NCBI GenBank assembly: GCA_022494885.1
Contig: JAGVSM010002775.1
Coordinates: 30,134-94,133 of the forward strand
DNA from: Micrasema longulum
Lineage: Eukaryota > Arthropoda > Insecta > Trichoptera > Brachycentridae
DNA: 64,000 nucleotides
Direction: 5' to 3'
Below the pieces are notes generated by a model. It saw only the letters and a program-made list of their open reading frames with translations, was not told the origin of the DNA and searched no databases. A program made the position numbers and the translations under genes. Numbering within the stretch: the first letter of the stretch is position 1; every line of letters starts with the position of its first letter. Of the stretch, positions 1 to 11,207 are shown piece after piece.

Positions 1-139
1 CCATTCGATAAAATAGGATAATTAGGTACAGTCGCTGTTGATAACGGTGACCTAATAGGAAATTTAACTAAGGTGTGACAGGCAGCTACGAGTCACGAGT
101 ATTATGATAAAATAAGAGTTATTTCACAAGTACCAAAAC

Positions 140-281
140 CAGGAACCGTCCTTTCTTGTTTTGGGAAAATACGACTAAAGAGTTGATTTCGTTTAGAATT
201 ATTCCCATTTTTTACGGAACACCTATTCAGGCTTCGTGGAATGCTGAAGTTCCGTGGAACATATTAGTTTGGGAAACCCTG
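140..281 (+). repeat. hAT-like non-autonomous repeat, copy 1
   Basis: This stretch is alignable by eye, on the opposite strand, with 3369-3528. The shared blocks are TTTGGGAAAAT and CGGAACACCTAYTCAGGC. Its right end reads, on the minus strand, CAGGGTTTCCCAAAC, a typical hAT-type terminus. No coding capacity is visible. The matching second terminus is not clear, so the exact borders are uncertain. Confidence 0.45.
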
Positions 282-304
282 TTCTAATAGATACGATAAG
301 TGGT

Positions 305-360
305 TAAACAATACAATGCCTTATGCACCATCGGATGCGAATAGAGGGATGATGATAAGT
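305..360 (+). repeat. SINE-1 3' tail fragment
   Basis: The sequence CCTTATGCACCATCGGATGCG followed by GATGATGATAAG matches the 3' end of the SINE-1 family, whose full copies are at 26,694 and 56,795. Only the last 50 bp or so is present, so this is a truncated or decayed copy. Confidence 0.5.
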
Positions 361-460
361 ACAAGATGTCAATGTGGTTTAGAAGAATTCACATGAGTTG
401 ACATCTCAACGGGAAACTCGGAGACCATTTTTATGGAAGACTGCATCTTCCTCTCTGGTC

Positions 461-690
461 TCAATCCTGGGATTGGCTGGCAGCAATTACTTTCATTCTT
501 CTCCTCCATTCCTCCCTGTCTTGTGCTGCTCTTTTAAAGTCAACATATGATGAGCAGCGCACGTCCTCTAATAGGTCCTCCAGGTACTCTCGGCGTGAGC
601 GTCCCCTAGAATTTGTCCCCTCGGTCATCCCCTCCATTATGACATGCAGAAGGCATACTTCATCCATAACTCTAAAAAGGCTGAGCTCAA
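461..690 (-). pseudogene. RTE-like LINE reverse transcriptase, C-terminal tail
   Basis: The minus-strand reading frame shows the ending of many insect RTE/Jockey-like ORF2 proteins: an EGMTEG segment, a basic GRSRREYLEDL linker (usually GRPR..YLD.I) and a final FKRAAQDREEWRRRM block. In intact elements this follows the reverse transcriptase and has no catalytic role of its own. No RT motifs lie upstream here, so this is a 5'-truncated fossil of about 70 residues. Family assignment rests on recognising this C-terminal pattern. Confidence 0.6.
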
Positions 691-1164
691 AAATTCCTTT
701 AACGCGGTGGTGTAATATCGTATTACCTTAAGCAAAAAACAGAATATTCTGAAGTTCAGACATTTGTTAACAAAATAAAATGCTCTTCAATAATTCCTTT
801 TCTATAATTTATAAAAATTATAACATAATTTCGATTTGTTATACCAAAATAAATTTAAAATCATAAATACGCCGGTCGTATAACTAGCGCGCACTCCTGC
901 TCACTGCCAATAACCGACTGATTAAACGAATTCCTTCTTTTGTTTTTGTCTCTTTCACACAAACTCCGGCCACAGAACAGCGTCATTGTCTTCCTTGTGA
1001 TAAGTTCTATTATTGTGCTCTTATTTATACAATACAACAGATTTATTGCGATACTAGCATCACTTTCATTCGTATAATAACTTTGTATAGCAAGGATAAA
1101 TATTTTTCGTAGTAATTTTTTTTATCCTAATTTGCTCATTTAATGAGAGAACCTATGAAAATTA
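691..1164. other. No gene seen
   Basis: AT-rich sequence with short ORFs only. A somewhat GC-richer patch (about 870-980, with CGCGCACTCC) shows no exon or promoter structure I can support. Confidence 0.4.
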
Positions 1165-1567
1165 GACCTTGGATTAAACAAGGCCGTGGGGGACATTTGA
1201 ACGACATTATCTTTAAAACATCAAATATTATTTAACATGATATAAAAATATCCGTTTTATGTCAAATAAAATTTGTTTTATATTTTATGTTCATTAATTC
1301 AATTACTCCTATTAAATGACCGTTTACTTATCTACTCTGTTGTGTGAATCAATGTTTCCGCGTGCACAATAAAATTTTAGAGAAATTAAAAGATAGCTTT
1401 TTTTTTACCTTACATTTGTGTTATGATTATTTTTTTCCCATCAAGCAACATTACCCGGCGACTTCACGAATGCGCGCGGCGAAAGTGAGGCACAGTGGGG
1501 GAATTATTGGACACAGTCCGATGTATTTTTATGATTCTACGATCCTTCTGGACTATTCTTAATTCTA
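1165..1567 (+). repeat. Dispersed repeat D, copy 1
   Basis: About 400 bp closely matches 27,757-28,178 in the same orientation, from GGATTAAACAA through CCGCGTGCACAA and GAATGCGCGCGGC to GGACTATT. The short ORF inside is not conserved between the copies, so the repeat is non-coding. No terminal inverted repeat or poly(A) is obvious, and the transposon class is unknown. Confidence 0.65.
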
Positions 1568-2246
1568 TGACTAAATACCAGCGTAAATAAGAAAGTATGG
1601 CGTAACTAACTCATAGAATATAAAATATGTTATATAAGGGTTTGGAATAATCTCAGGAGGGTAGTGAATTTGACGTGTAATCGAATCTATTCATATATTA
1701 CGTAATGTAAAACAGTAAATCTGAGAAGGTACTAGTCTATATAATGCTATTACATAATCTTGTTACCCTCAACTGGAGTGGAATTAAACGAGCGTAAAAC
1801 CGATCACCTCGCTTACGTGGGGGGTTGCCTTGATCATGATAAAGGTAGAATTAAATTATACATACTACATAGACAATACGTATCTGGCAGAACAAATAAA
1901 GTAGCAACTGATTTTATTTATTGTTTAATTAGAAATTGATTAAAAATTCAAAATAATCAATATGTACATAGTAAAAAAATGAGTTTTTTGTATTTATTTA
2001 ACTTTTTGTACATAATGTTATTTGTACATTGGCGGGCTTATTGCCAAATGGCAATTTCTTCAAACCAACCAATAAAATTTGAAAAAATATTTTTATAATT
2101 CAAGTTACAGAACGTATTCAATAGAAAATAAAGATTAAAAAGCTAAAGATATACAAAAATAGAAATAAACATTATAAATTATAAATTACTTTAAATCAAA
2201 ACTATTACTCAATGGGAAAAAGGAAAGGAGGAGAGATTATGGAAGA

Positions 2247-2926
2247 GCAAGGAGATTATATGTAAACAACGTATGTCTCGAGCAAGTAGAAGAGTTTGTC
2301 TATCTGGGAAGCATGTTTTCAAGAGCTGGAAGAGTAGAAAAGGATGTTGAAAGAAGAGCGTATGCGGGCAACAAAATGAACGGAGCACTAAGCACAGTAA
2401 TTTCTAATAAAAATATGTCAATCGAAGCTAAACTGGCAGTGCACAACGGAGTTTTAGTCCCAACACTTATGTATGGAAGTGAAACATGAAACTGGCAGAG
2501 GAAGGATGAAAGCCGAGTGAACGCGGTTGAAATGCGATCTCTTGACGAATGTGTGGGAAATCAATGTATGACAGGGTTACGAATGATGAAATCAGGCGAG
2601 AGTGTAAATCTGAGTAAAGTATAATTGACAAGATTAAGAAAGGGTCTCAAAGATGGTTTGGTCACGTAGAACGAATGGACGACGAAAGAATGGTAAAACA
2701 AGTATATATGGCGAAAATAAACGGCAACGAGAGACTAGGACGACCAAGGAAGACGTGGCATGATCAGATAAACCAAAATCTTAAGTCTGGTCTTGTCAAA
2801 AGCAGACAGAACCGAAGGCCATGTATGACAAGATGTATGAATGTGGAAAAAGCTAGGAATATATGCCAGGATAGACGTGTGTGGCGGTCCATTCTCTCTG
2901 CCTACCCCTACGGAGAAACGGCGTGA
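2247..2926 (+). pseudogene. RTE-like LINE reverse transcriptase fragment
   Basis: Conceptual translation gives, in order, an EEFVYLGSMFSRAGR block (the FVYLGS thumb motif), VPTLMYGSET with an in-frame TGA at 2487-2489 where W is expected, MRSLDECVG, and after a frameshift WFGHVERMDDER, GRPRKTWHDQI, RRPCMTRCMN and the terminal SAYPYGETA. This is the C-terminal third of an RTE-type ORF2. The palm with the catalytic YxDD is missing (5' truncation). At least one stop and one frameshift show that it is dead. Related end fragments lie at 10,498, 27,125 and 28,855. Confidence 0.8.
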
Positions 2927-3368
2927 TGGTAGTAGTAGTAGAAGGAGATGTTTCTTCAGACGTGATTTAAACAGAGATAATGTAGTAACATCTTTGATGG
3001 TGGATGGGAGATGATTCCACAGTCGAGCCGCATGGACACTATATGAGTTAGAGAAGAAAGAGAAATTGTGGATGGTTGTAAAATAAAATGTTGAGGCCCC
3101 AAAAGTAGAATGTATTTAAACAGAAACTTTATCCAATAGCCAACAGGTTCGGAAAGAACAGACACCAGAAAAAAAATGCAATAGAACTTACTTAGTTATT
3201 TGGTTTTATTTATAAATTTATTACAACAGCACAGTCCATCCAAACCTCTAATAAACTTTTTTGCGGGGCAAAAAGTTCTTATTTAATCATTCAAACGTGC
3301 GTACTTACACAAGCAAAATTTGTATGTTTACTTGGTTCAACGACAGGCACTAACACATAAGTATAGGC

Positions 3369-3528
3369 CAGGGTATCTTAAATTATCTTCCGCAGAACAC
3401 TAGTGTTCCGGGGAGCCTGAGTAGGTGTTCCGCAAATTAAGTATAATTAAAATTAATAATCCGAGTAATTCCACACGAAAACAAATCATTCGCAATATTT
3501 TCCCAAACTAGTAAGGACGATTCCTGGG
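3369..3528 (-). repeat. hAT-like non-autonomous repeat, copy 2
   Basis: Inverted relative to the copy at 140-281. It begins CAGGGTATCTTAAATTATC, a CAGGG hAT-type end, and contains a near-palindromic CGGAACAC / GTGTTCCG segment. Non-coding. Confidence 0.45.
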
Positions 3529-3552
3529 TACAGAATCCATTTTTCGAGACAG

Positions 3553-3657
3553 ATGACGTAGGCTTAAGCGCAAGTGATTATGAAAATATGATTGATTTCA
3601 TCAGTGACGCTGATTGGAAACAAAAATTTAAAGATCAAATAATATCAGGACGAGTTT
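3553..3657 (+). pseudogene. Possible hAT transposase remnant
   Basis: An open stretch reads ENMIDFISDADWKQKFKD. This resembles the segment of hAT (Charlie/Buster-like) transposases just before the dimerisation region (compare EQFIDLQNDCEAK at 10,139). It lies next to a CAGGG-ended repeat. It is too short for certainty, and the following residues do not match. Confidence 0.22.
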
Positions 3658-3791
3658 GTTAAAAGAGTAAACCAATGTGTCAAAACAAGTTTTACTTCCG
3701 TTTTATACAATTTATTTTATGCGGAGTGGGATTTTCTAATTATGGTGCAACAACGTCTAAGTGCAGAAACAGGCTCGATGCCACAACATGT

Positions 3792-4202
3792 GAACGTAAT
3801 TATGTAGAAAGCAGCCAGTCCACAATTTTGAAAAAATGAGATACTGGTGTTATCGAATTCAGGAAGGTCAATTCTATGTTCTGTTTAAAACAGCCAGGCC
3901 ACTTTTATACAAAAAACTGTAATAATCACCTTCTGGAAATAAATAAAAAAAAATAAAAAAAATGAATGTCACCTCATACATTCAGAGTTTGTGCGAGGTT
4001 TCTTTCAAAATTAGATCTGTCTGGTCAAATACATAGTTAAATTCTTTTTTGCATTATAAAAAAACGGTGCATTATTTATCATTTGCCAATATAAAAACCA
4101 TTCCAACTATTGTGTAGATTTTATTATTCATTCTTTTCACAAAAGTGCTATCATCTCAGTTCCACTTTTCTATGGCTGGCTGTTTTCTGCATAACTACGT
4201 TC
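3792..4202 (+). mobile_element. MITE family E, copy 1
   Basis: The ends are inverted repeats: GAACGTAATTATGTAGAAAG on the left and, read on the minus strand, GAACGTAGTTATGCAGAAAA on the right, both continuing into CAGCCAG. Length is 411 bp with no ORF of note. A second copy in opposite orientation lies at 53,806-54,223 and shares interior blocks such as TCCACTTTTCTATGG. The target-site duplication is not clear. Confidence 0.65.
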
Positions 4203-4996
4203 ATATACGAGTATTTAAGAATTCAATTCACCATGTGCATGATATCAAAAAGATTTGTGACTCATGTACTCAAAATTATCCGAGAAAAAGTTTTATTCGC
4301 TTATATTTTTATGTGAATTGCTAAAATTACTCAATAAATAAAGAAAATGTTTCAACATCTTTAACTTTTTGGATTTGCAAAGTTGAAAAACTTTGGACAC
4401 CCCGGTATTGGTTTATTACACTGTTCCCACATATTTTACATAAAATAGTAACGTATCCCAAATTTAATGAGACTTGTTGAGTTGGGATACAACATAACGG
4501 GAAGTGAATACACACATGCAATTTAAAAATACAAAAATATAAATTATTATATAAATATAAATTAGGTACGTATCAACATCTGAACAACACGTAGCACTAT
4601 GTGGGCCACATTATTATGAATAATGAATAGTCTCCCGCAATGGTTTCTTCCCCGAGACCAAATCCAATTTTGAATATTTCTCCTGAAGATGGCTTTCGCT
4701 ATAGAGAACTTAATATGCATATAAAATTATTAACTACCTCTCTGATACATCATTTATGAATAACTGTACCTTAAAGTACAAATCGCAGGAGTCCCGTTGA
4801 ACAAAATTTTAAGATTTTGTGATTGTGCGATTTTCAAAACATCTTAACTTTTGAACCAAATGAGATAATTATTACCCTTAATGTAAAATAATGATTATTT
4901 TAATAATAATAGTACAACTTAAAACAGCATATCTGGGAATATTTATGTTTTTTGCGTTAAAACAAAGTGGATTTCAGATTTTTATTTCAACTTTGA
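4203..4996. other. No gene seen
   Basis: AT-rich intergenic DNA. The short ORFs on both strands lack recognisable domains. Confidence 0.4.
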
Positions 4997-5071
4997 TCGG
5001 ATTGTGGTCCTGTGGCTAGTGTCTCGGACTCACGGACCAAAGGTCCGTGGTTCGAATCCCACTCTATCCCA
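4997..5071 (+). repeat. tRNA-like SINE head (SINE-3), copy 1
   Basis: A tRNA-like stretch has an A-box-like TGGCTAGTGTC and a B box GGTTCGAATCC. The acceptor ends (GGATTGT / TCTATCC) pair imperfectly and the T stem is broken, so it is not a functional tRNA. The same TGTGGTCCYGTGGCTA start is found, inverted, near 28,670 and 29,050, so it is a repeat family. A run of about 19 A lies roughly 105 bp downstream (about 5177-5195). Confidence 0.55.
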
Positions 5072-5195
5072 ACTAGATTCCATTTTCTAATAGTGAGTTA
5101 TTTACAACTAGTTGAAATTGCCCATTAAAATTAAATATTTGGGTAAATCATAAGAACGCAAATATTTCTTTTAATTAAAAAAAAAAAAAAAAAAA

Positions 5196-6727
5196 CTTAA
5201 AAATGCATTTTTATGACGAAAGTGGACTACGGTATTGAATTTACGTATAAAATAGCTTATTGCTATAACTTCTGAATTGTTAAATTCAAAATGGTAAAAG
5301 TGGACTCCTTTGTTTTTTAAGAGTATGAGCAGTTTGAATGAAAACACATTATTTTTTTTAAAAACACAGTTATTTATCACATTTTAATGTATTTAAAAAA
5401 AACACATATCGTTTTTACAAATAAAATATTCAACATAATCAGGAACAAAATATTTTTTAACCGCATTTTAGACAGTATTTTAATCATGAGTAGATATTTA
5501 ATTTACAACCGTCCAGTTGAGGTAGCGAAAAGAGTTGGATACACGCATAGCTAATTAAACTCCGATAGCAAATCAATAAATAACTCAAAAACGACAAAAT
5601 GTGACCAGTGTTATGGACAGTTATAAGGAATGACTATCCCAGTTTCGTATTTATCTGTGCGAGTATCGCTTGTGAATTTGTTGTCAATGTCCCAAAATTA
5701 ATAAAATTGTAGCTATTCCTTCTGAGTGTAAACTATCGCTAAATATTTTTAATGAGGTAATGCACTTTAGATGAAGGAAGCGATGTAAAAATGTAGGTAT
5801 GGTATAATAACAACTTGGACGGTCGAGATAATTGCGGTTTAGAACTGTGACGGAAGTACGCCATGATTCACTTATGTCCAATAAAGAAAAGAATACTTCT
5901 CACTCCACCATGGACATCCACATAAGGAATACAACATCCTGTCTGGTCCCGGCGTCCATAATACCAAAGGAGATGGAATAATATGTATCACTTAAAAGGA
6001 CCTCGCTAAAAAGGGACAATGAGAATTATCATAAATCGTTTCATATTCAATCATTTATACTAAGTACAAACTGATTTGAAATGAATTATTTTAATTTTGT
6101 CGCTTTGTTTTATCAACAGAATCCGCTGTCAACAGCTTCAATGCCCAGTTTTAAAGTAAAAACACTTCGGATGTTTTATTAAAATTATAATGTTCACTAT
6201 ACATAAACAGATATTTGAAAATATCGTACTTAATAACACATTTACGGTCGAGCATTTTTCCACCACAACGGGCCAAGATGCCCAATTACAGTCAACGTGA
6301 GAAAAATCACATTTAATTAGAGTATCCTAACATAAATTAAGGCTGGAACCCTTCGAAAGGCGACCGTCTTAGTCATTATTTATCCTCTTCGAGCTAAATA
6401 CAATTTTTCTGTTTTTGCATATGCAATACAATAATTGTAATAAGAGCACATTGAATTTTTATTTTATTAATATGTGTTGCCTCCTTTTTTTTCTCTTTTT
6501 TTTACGGGTTCAAAATATTTCTTTCACCAAATATTTTATTTTTCAAGTGTTTTTATGATTAGTAATGTTACTTTTAAACCGTGTTTTTTTTTTGACTCCT
6601 TAATTTGCAAATAACTGTTTAGTAATAATTTATTTTAAATACTATATTTTACTTATTTCACTTACATGTAAAAGGCACTAAGTGCCGCTTATTTCAATTA
6701 CATAAAATAAAATAAAATACAACGTAC
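5196..6727. other. Long gene-free AT-rich stretch
   Basis: No ORF with a recognisable domain, no tRNA-like sequence and no clear repeat borders. The short ORF around 5684-5881 on the minus strand has no family resemblance. Confidence 0.4.
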
Positions 6728-7415
6728 GAGCATATAGATAATGCAGTAAATAAATCACTGAAATTACTTGGCTTCATTATCAGAATATCCTCTGATTTTA
6801 CTTAATGTCCGTACAATCAAAACTCTTTATTGCTCAACTGTTTGCCCTCTTTTAGAATGTGCTTCCGTGGTCTGGTCTCCATTCTATGTGAATCACATAA
6901 ATCACATTGAATCAGTCCAACATCGCTTGCTTAGAAAAGTAGCGTCGATGCTTGGACTAGAGAGAGGTAATTATTCTTTGGCTGATATAGAGTCAATGTT
7001 AAATATTTCAAGTCTACAAAAACGTAGAACTAATATTGATTCCATATATATGGTCGGCATACTAAATGGTATAATCGATGATCCATCATTACTGGGACAA
7101 TTAAAATTCCATATTCCGACTCGTAGGTTGAGAAACAATGAAGTACTGTTCAACGATCATCATAGAACAAAATATGACCTTAATTCTCCAATGACCCGTT
7201 TTTGTCGTATTGTTAACTCAAGACAAAATCTGATTTTTTTTTTGTTTAACTTTACAAAGATTTAAACGAGCACTACATAAGAACTGTCTCGATGTCCCCT
7301 TATGTTTGTCAATGCTTCTTTTCTTTTTTTTAAATGATTTAACTATTCTTTTATTGTAGTATTAAAACCCTATAAATTGTATAAATGGATAATGTCCGTT
7401 AATAAATAAATAAAA
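6728..7415 (+). pseudogene. Jockey/CR1-like LINE reverse transcriptase, C-terminal end and 3' tail
   Basis: The first frame (from 6728) reads HIDNAVNKSLKLLGFI. After a frameshift near 6800 the next frame reads TLYCSTVCPLLECASVVWSP, HINHIESVQHRLLRK, LQKRRTNIDSIYMV, the PTRRLRNN block and the NSPMTRFCRIVN terminus. These are the post-palm thumb and C-terminal signatures of Jockey/CR1-group ORF2. The YxDD palm is absent. A 3' UTR follows, ending in an AATAAATAAATAAAATAA tail near 7415. The copy is dead because of 5' truncation and a frameshift. The same subfamily occurs on the minus strand at 32,224. Confidence 0.8.
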
Positions 7416-8265
7416 TAATATGACTAATTTTGGAATTATTTATAACTATGATTTTATTTTTAATAAAGAACAATCATTTATTGATCCTAAAACATTTCTT
7501 ATATTAAAAATAGATTGATACTACATACCTACGTAATTTTGAGTTGCTTTTGACCATTTTTTTAAATGTTACTATAGGTTTTAAATAAAACGATTAATTT
7601 ATATAATATTTCGTACTTTAAAGAAGAAGGTGAAAGCAATTATCCAATAAACAATTTAAAGTAACCCAAGTTCGCATTTATAACTGACTTACAGTAATAC
7701 AAGTTAACAGTCTATTATAGTCGCTATTACTTAGATAAATTTGTTTCTTTCTGGTATGATTTCACCATTCTTTTCTACCAACAATGCAGCATGTTATTAT
7801 AGCAAGAGTTTAAAAAGCGTCTACTGTTTACGAGTGAGTTAAGAGTACCCGGTGACTACTACTATTTCGTCTTGGCGCTGGGGACAAAAGAGAATCGAAA
7901 ATACGTTAGGCGCAATTTCGTAACAGAATTCATAGCTACGAGTATATTACCAAACAGATGCAAAAGGTTTTTTTAAGTCGTGAGAAACCTATTTATTGTC
8001 TTATAATAAGTCTCGTGTAATGCTGAATTACGTGTAAGTACTGAAATATCACAATCTCACATTAGGAAAACTAACACGGCTCTAATGTAGAAGGTTAGCA
8101 ACATCAAACATTTCACAAGACACATAAAGCTCCCACGTACATTGCGCCTCTCGGGCACCTTCGCACCAATCGATATAATATAATGAACCTTTTTCCTTGC
8201 GTGCGTTTTCCTCTTTCTAACCCTTAACCGGACAAAATATTATTATTAACATATTACAACTGAGA
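7416..8265. other. No gene seen
   Basis: AT-rich DNA without a supported coding region or repeat border. Confidence 0.4.
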
Positions 8266-8512
8266 TGAAGAACATTTTAGAGAAGGTAATATAGAAGTCC
8301 AGGCATCCACAGGGCTTATGACCAGTCGTTGGCTAGTTTAAGTGGCTAATTTACACACTGTGTAACATTCACCATTCTGCCCATATTTAAACATCAACAT
8401 TCCTTCAACTGTCAAAGAGCTGAAACCTTTATTTATGCGGGTGAGATTCATATTATTTAATTATTTCACCTACTTACTAGGCAACGCCCTAAAATCTTAT
8501 TTTTTCAATGAA
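8266..8512 (+). repeat. RepA copy (plus orientation)
   Basis: Carries the RepA core: ATATTACAAC, GATGAAGAACATTTTAGAG, ACAGGGCTTATGACC, TTACACACTGTGTAACATTC, GAGCTGAAACCTTTATTTAT and CTAGGCAACGCC. RepA is a roughly 390 bp non-coding family with about a dozen copies here. This copy lacks the terminal hairpin region at its left end. Confidence 0.75.
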
Positions 8513-8571
8513 TTATGTAGCCTATAGATGGTAAAGTTGGTACATTTGCTAACTATACAGTTTTAGTTGTG

Positions 8572-9410
8572 AAGGGAAGAACTTGTGAACAAACATACAA
8601 AAACGCAAAGTTAGGAATCAATTCTAATAAAAACTGGCTTGATAATAATCTACTCACGCTTAACACTACGAAAACTAAATATGTAACGTTTAGTCCAACA
8701 GTTAAGGGTCAACCCAAAAATACATTATGATTAAAAATTCATGAATCAAAACACATGTAACCCACATTCTGCAATTGTAATCAACTAGAAAGAGTGGATC
8801 GCATAAAATATTTGGGGATCTTTATTGACGCTAACCTAAACTATAGAAAGCACATTGACTATCTAGTGAGTAGAGTAAGAAAACTAATATATGTGTTCGT
8901 AACGTTACGTAATATACTGTCTATGATAGACATACGAAGTGTATATTATGGACTCTGTAACTCTGTTTTGGCCTACGGATGTGTAGGTTGGGGAGGAGCT
9001 GCTGGGACTATATTAGACCCACTAGTAAAACCTCAAAAATTTGTTTTGAGAGTTATTCTAAAAAGGCCATATAGGTCCCCGAGTGAAGAGTTGTTTAAAA
9101 CTCTACGAGTTATTGATGCAAGGCAATCTTATATAAGAATTTTTTGATTGAAACCCATAAACACTGGGATACCCTAGACAGGGCACACCATGCACACGAA
9201 ACACGAAGGTCTGTGAGGAAGGAGCCTAGAGCGCGTGTTGCGGTGTTTTAAAGATTATTTTTTTTAAGGGACCAAAGCTATATAACTTAGTGCCTTACAT
9301 CTGGAAAAACGAAATTACAACATGTTTTGGGAAAAAATTCGGCAAATGGTTGATAGACATGGGAAGCAAAGAGTCAAAAAATTTGTTGACAATTATAACT
9401 TAATTTGTAC
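8572..9410 (+). pseudogene. R1/Jockey-like LINE reverse transcriptase, C-terminal fragment
   Basis: The frame shows NWLDNNLLTLNTTKTKYVTF (the WL..N.L.LN..KTK.. motif that follows the palm), in-frame stops at 8728 and 8758, then RIKYLGIFIDANLNYRKHI, SVYYGLCNSVLAYGCVGWGG and LFKTLRVIDARQSYI. After frameshifts it resumes as GPKLYNLVPYIWKNEI near 9265. This is the thumb and C-terminus of an R1/Jockey-group ORF2, truncated before the catalytic palm. It is closely related in layout to the fragment at 46,808. Confidence 0.75.
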
Positions 9411-9414
9411 ATAT

Positions 9415-9525
9415 ATATGTTATATACATACTTATATATTATGTACATATTTATGATATTATATACATACTTATTTTATTATATACATACTTATATATTA
9501 CTTTCATACTTATTATATACGTGTA
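9415..9525. repeat. Degenerate tandem repeat of TTATATACATACTTAT
   Basis: Four to five imperfect units built on TATACATACTTATATATT follow the LINE fragment directly, probably microsatellite expansion of its 3' tail. Confidence 0.55.
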
Positions 9526-9809
9526 CACTTTTGCAAATACGACCTTATATTATTATTTTTTGCCGCAACATATCGGTTCCTTAGAACAGGCATTGCGTAT
9601 ATATAGGAACAGATAGATCCTCTATGAGAGAGTATTCCGCTATACCGCACTCCTTCGCTTGCTTGATTTATCCTTAGTGTTTAAGTAGAATTCCGTTAAT
9701 TAATAATTTACCGCGCTCCAACTCGCTTGTGGATGGTTTCTCGATTCGTAACATAAATACAAAAATTAAAAATGTTACCTGGTGTGGATATTCGCTAATA
9801 AGCGGAATG

Positions 9810-9930
9810 GGGAATGTTGTAGTACCTACTTAAAGTGGCCACTTAACCCAGCCAATGACAGGTCATAAGCCCTGTAAACGCTCGAATATCCATAATCCTG
9901 AATTTGAAAAAATTCTACCTCATCTCTGTA
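9810..9930 (-). repeat. RepA fragment (minus orientation)
   Basis: Reads TTAAAGTGGCCACTTAACCC, GCCAATGACAGGTCATAAGC and CCTGTAAACGC, then ends with CATCTCTGTAG. These are the reverse-complement core blocks of RepA. Truncated on one side. Confidence 0.65.
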
Positions 9931-10138
9931 GGGATGTAAATAAAAATTTAAGTAGAATATTTGTTTGTTATTTGGCTTATGTGATTAATGTATAAATAAA
10001 TAAATATCACGTTCTTCATATAAAATATAGGCCCATTCAAAAAAGTTTAAAATATCACCTATGAGTGAAAGCTTTGTCCCGTCCGAGGCTGGTTATCCAT
10101 TTTTATCAAACGTAGAAAGTGCCAGTTCAAATTAAATA

Positions 10139-10449
10139 GAGCAGTTTATTGACTTACAAAATGACTGCGAAGCAAAAATAGTATTCAATCAATGTGTTTA
10201 TAATGCTTTTTGGGTTCGTTTTCGCCATCAATACCGTAAAGAAATTAGAAAAAATACCCATCATGGCATTTTCATCTTCCTATTTAGTAGAGAAGGGTTT
10301 TAGTGCAGGAACGCGTGTATTGAAAAAGTCGTCAAATCGATTACCAAAGTCAAAGAGGAGATTTGAGATTATATTTGACTAAACTTGCACCTCATATTAC
10401 GAAATTGGCGCAATCACGTGAGACTCAAGGGTCACACCGACTTTTTTAA
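10139..10449 (+). pseudogene. hAT (Charlie/Buster-type) transposase C-terminal remnant
   Basis: Three frames must be joined by eye. Frame one (from 10,139) reads EQFIDLQNDCEAK and YNAFWV. Frame two (about 10,240-10,355) reads MAFSSSYLVEKGFSAG, the hallmark (T)xYLCExGFS block of the hAT dimerisation domain. Frame three (from 10,357 to the TAA at 10,447) reads LRLYLTKLAPHITKLA. Order and spacing fit the last 100 or so residues of ZBED/SCAND3-like hAT transposases. Two frameshifts make it non-functional, and the DDE core is absent. Confidence 0.7.
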
Positions 10450-10497
10450 TTTTTTAAAATAAAAATTTACTATTGAATTATTTACTTATTTTTAAAC

Positions 10498-10577
10498 AAA
10501 CAAACCATCACGCCGTTTCCCCGTATGAGTAGACAGAGAGGATAGAACGCCTTAACTCTCTATCTTGGCATACTTAT
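10498..10577 (-). pseudogene. RTE-like LINE 3' terminal fragment
   Basis: On the minus strand it encodes the terminal residues matching SAYPYGETA of the RTE fragment at 2247-2926 (GTCTACTCATACGGGGAAAC), followed by GGCGTGATGGTTTG. A tiny 5'-truncated copy. Confidence 0.6.
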
Positions 10578-10967
10578 TTTTTAAATATTATTATTTGTAT
10601 GTGATATTAATATGACATAAAAGGGAATAAAAAGACAATGTTCCCTAGACGAGCTTGTGAACGCCAATAATTGACACCGGTGTAGTTGACACTCGATCAC
10701 GTCTACCACACACACACATTAATTCATTTAAATCCTTAAAAATATTATCACATACATCGCGCTTTTATCACATAAGCCGAGGCTTTAATAAGACTGATAT
10801 GTATCAAAGTACCAGATAGATGAACAAGATTGCAGTTTACCTTTGTTGGGGCGTCTGATAGACAGAATCGTTTTGTAAACTCTCCAATTGTCAGACTACA
10901 CCGGCTCGGAAACGAGTACAGAGAAATTAATATGATTCGTTTTCCACTGCCGGTTCTAAGATTAAAA

Positions 10968-11207
10968 ATTCTTCATCATCATTCCCTTTCCGCAACTAGT
11001 TGCGCATGGGGCACTGCTTTAGTATACAAATCGCAGCGAATCTTGATATTTTTTGTTACATGAAGGTAAGATGAGCAGTCTTACGTTTCAGATGTCGGTC
11101 CAGGGACTATACAATATTCTAGTGTAAAAACACCTTCATGAAATATTTTATGTCAACAGACGCGTTCATGTAGGCAGACGCGCTGACCATTACACCACGA
11201 GGCCGAC
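10968..11207 (-). mobile_element. SINE-1, near full-length (minus)
   Basis: The minus strand starts with the tRNA-like head GTCGGCCTCGTGGTGTAATG, with the B-box region damaged. It continues through the body (GAATATT, GTAAGACTGCTC, CTTACCTTCATG) and ends with a GATGATGAAG tail. Layout matches the copies at 26,694 and 56,795. Transcribed by Pol III if active, non-coding, and dependent on a LINE for movement. Confidence 0.75.

Noticed and set aside
4997..5071. Functional tRNA gene
   Set aside because: T stem and acceptor do not pair properly and related copies are dispersed in the window.
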